From Telopea speciosissima (taxonomy: Eukaryota; Streptophyta; Magnoliopsida; Proteales; Proteaceae), in the NCBI RefSeq assembly GCF_018873765.1, contig NC_057925.1, positions 15,573,568 through 15,637,567 on the forward strand: a stretch of 64,000 nt of DNA, written 5' to 3'. Under the pieces are notes generated by a model. The model did no database searches. It was given only the letters and a program-made list of their open reading frames with translations, and was not told the DNA's origin. The translations under genes were made by a program, and so were the position numbers. Shown here piece by piece: positions 63,421 through 64,000 of this stretch (positions within the stretch are counted from its first letter, which is position 1; each line of letters begins with the position of its first letter).

Positions 63421-64000
63421 TGCTTCGTGGGTTTTCATTTCATCAGTTTTTTGTTCTCTACTTGTTTCTGTTGCTTTTATTTACTTGCAGACTGCCCAGG
63501 TCCTCAATCAAAATTCACAGGAAAATCAGATGCATGATAAGGTCGCCCCAATAAAGAAGCTTGTGCAACTGCTCTTATGATTACGAGAAAGCTTTCTTTT
63601 TTGTGCAACCAAATGTAGATTGTAACTTTAATAGAGAAAGCTGGCCATGAAAGATCTTTTAAAGAGGGATTAATTTGTTGCAAAAGTTGTTGTGCCAACT
63701 CATGTGGGGGGAGATAGTAGGGAATCGGTTATGGTGGGTGGCTGTGGTGGCTGCGGCAATGGTGGTTGTAGCGATGGTGGTGATTTGGGGTATAAAAATC
63801 ATCAAAAACCTATGATAATTTTAGGCCTGCCCCTAGCTCTTTTAATTCCATCAATCGGGATCAAATCAATCTTTACTTAGGCGTTCGTAGGACTCCATTG
63901 CACATGACCAAATCATCTCAGGTGACGTTCTCGGAGGTTGTCGTTGATCGGGGCAACTCTCCCATCAGCGTTAATATGTTTGTTTCCTTACTTTATCCTT
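63421..64000. other. Unassigned end region
   Basis: An acceptor-like 'tatttacttgcag' at about 63478-63490 precedes an open stretch (AQVLNQNSQENQMHDKV) to about 63577, which might be an exon of an unknown gene or of a captured piece. A Gly-rich short frame at 63692-63880 has no domain. Confidence 0.25.

Overview
The window is plant nuclear DNA. It shows this through split genes with GT-AG introns, AT-rich intergenic DNA, three cytosolic class I small heat-shock protein genes with heat-shock elements, a plant-type Arf-GAP/C2 protein, a plant-only glutaredoxin-like family, a WOX homeobox relic, a PPR gene fragment, Ty1-copia and Ty3-gypsy retrotransposons, and many short inverted-repeat transposons. 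I cannot name the species. It looks like an angiosperm, with no grass-like codon bias.

Layout. 1-20.1 kb (+): an AGD11/12/13-type Arf-GAP with C2 domain. Eight exons join in phase and the 5' end was not found. Its 9.1-kb intron holds a young, broken copia element (4.65-9.72 kb) in sense orientation. 20.9-22.1 kb (-): a single-exon glutaredoxin-like gene, convergent with the Arf-GAP. 22.4-32.8 kb: no gene supported, but several well-bounded transposons, including a 892-bp hAT-type element with a perfect 8-bp target duplication. 32.8, 39.2 and 58.7 kb (-): three class I sHSP copies. The second and third lie in a duplicated block (about 38.6-41.9 kb and 56.8-60.8 kb), and the third has a stop at codon 2. 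37.5-38.5 kb: a 5'-truncated LINE with poly(A), inserted in a MITE. 42.8-54.6 kb: a decayed Tat-type gypsy element with dual RNase H and an antisense spliced extra gene, itself inserted in a copia-like solo LTR. 54.8-55.6 kb: a Pack-MULE-like element carrying a PPR fragment. 55.7-56.3 kb: a WOX1-like pseudogene whose homeobox is split by a 258-bp hAT MITE. 60-64 kb: more MITEs and a piece shared with the Pack-MULE.

How it fits together. Only the Arf-GAP, the glutaredoxin-like gene and sHSP copies 1 and 2 look functional. The sHSP copies share an ordered heat-shock element just upstream of TATA, so they are probably heat-induced together. Most remaining sequence is layered transposon insertion, and the order of events can be read from nesting and target duplications. 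I saw no CRISPR, operon or bacterial-type system, and no convincing new biological system. The best novelty is in the broken and captured gene pieces.
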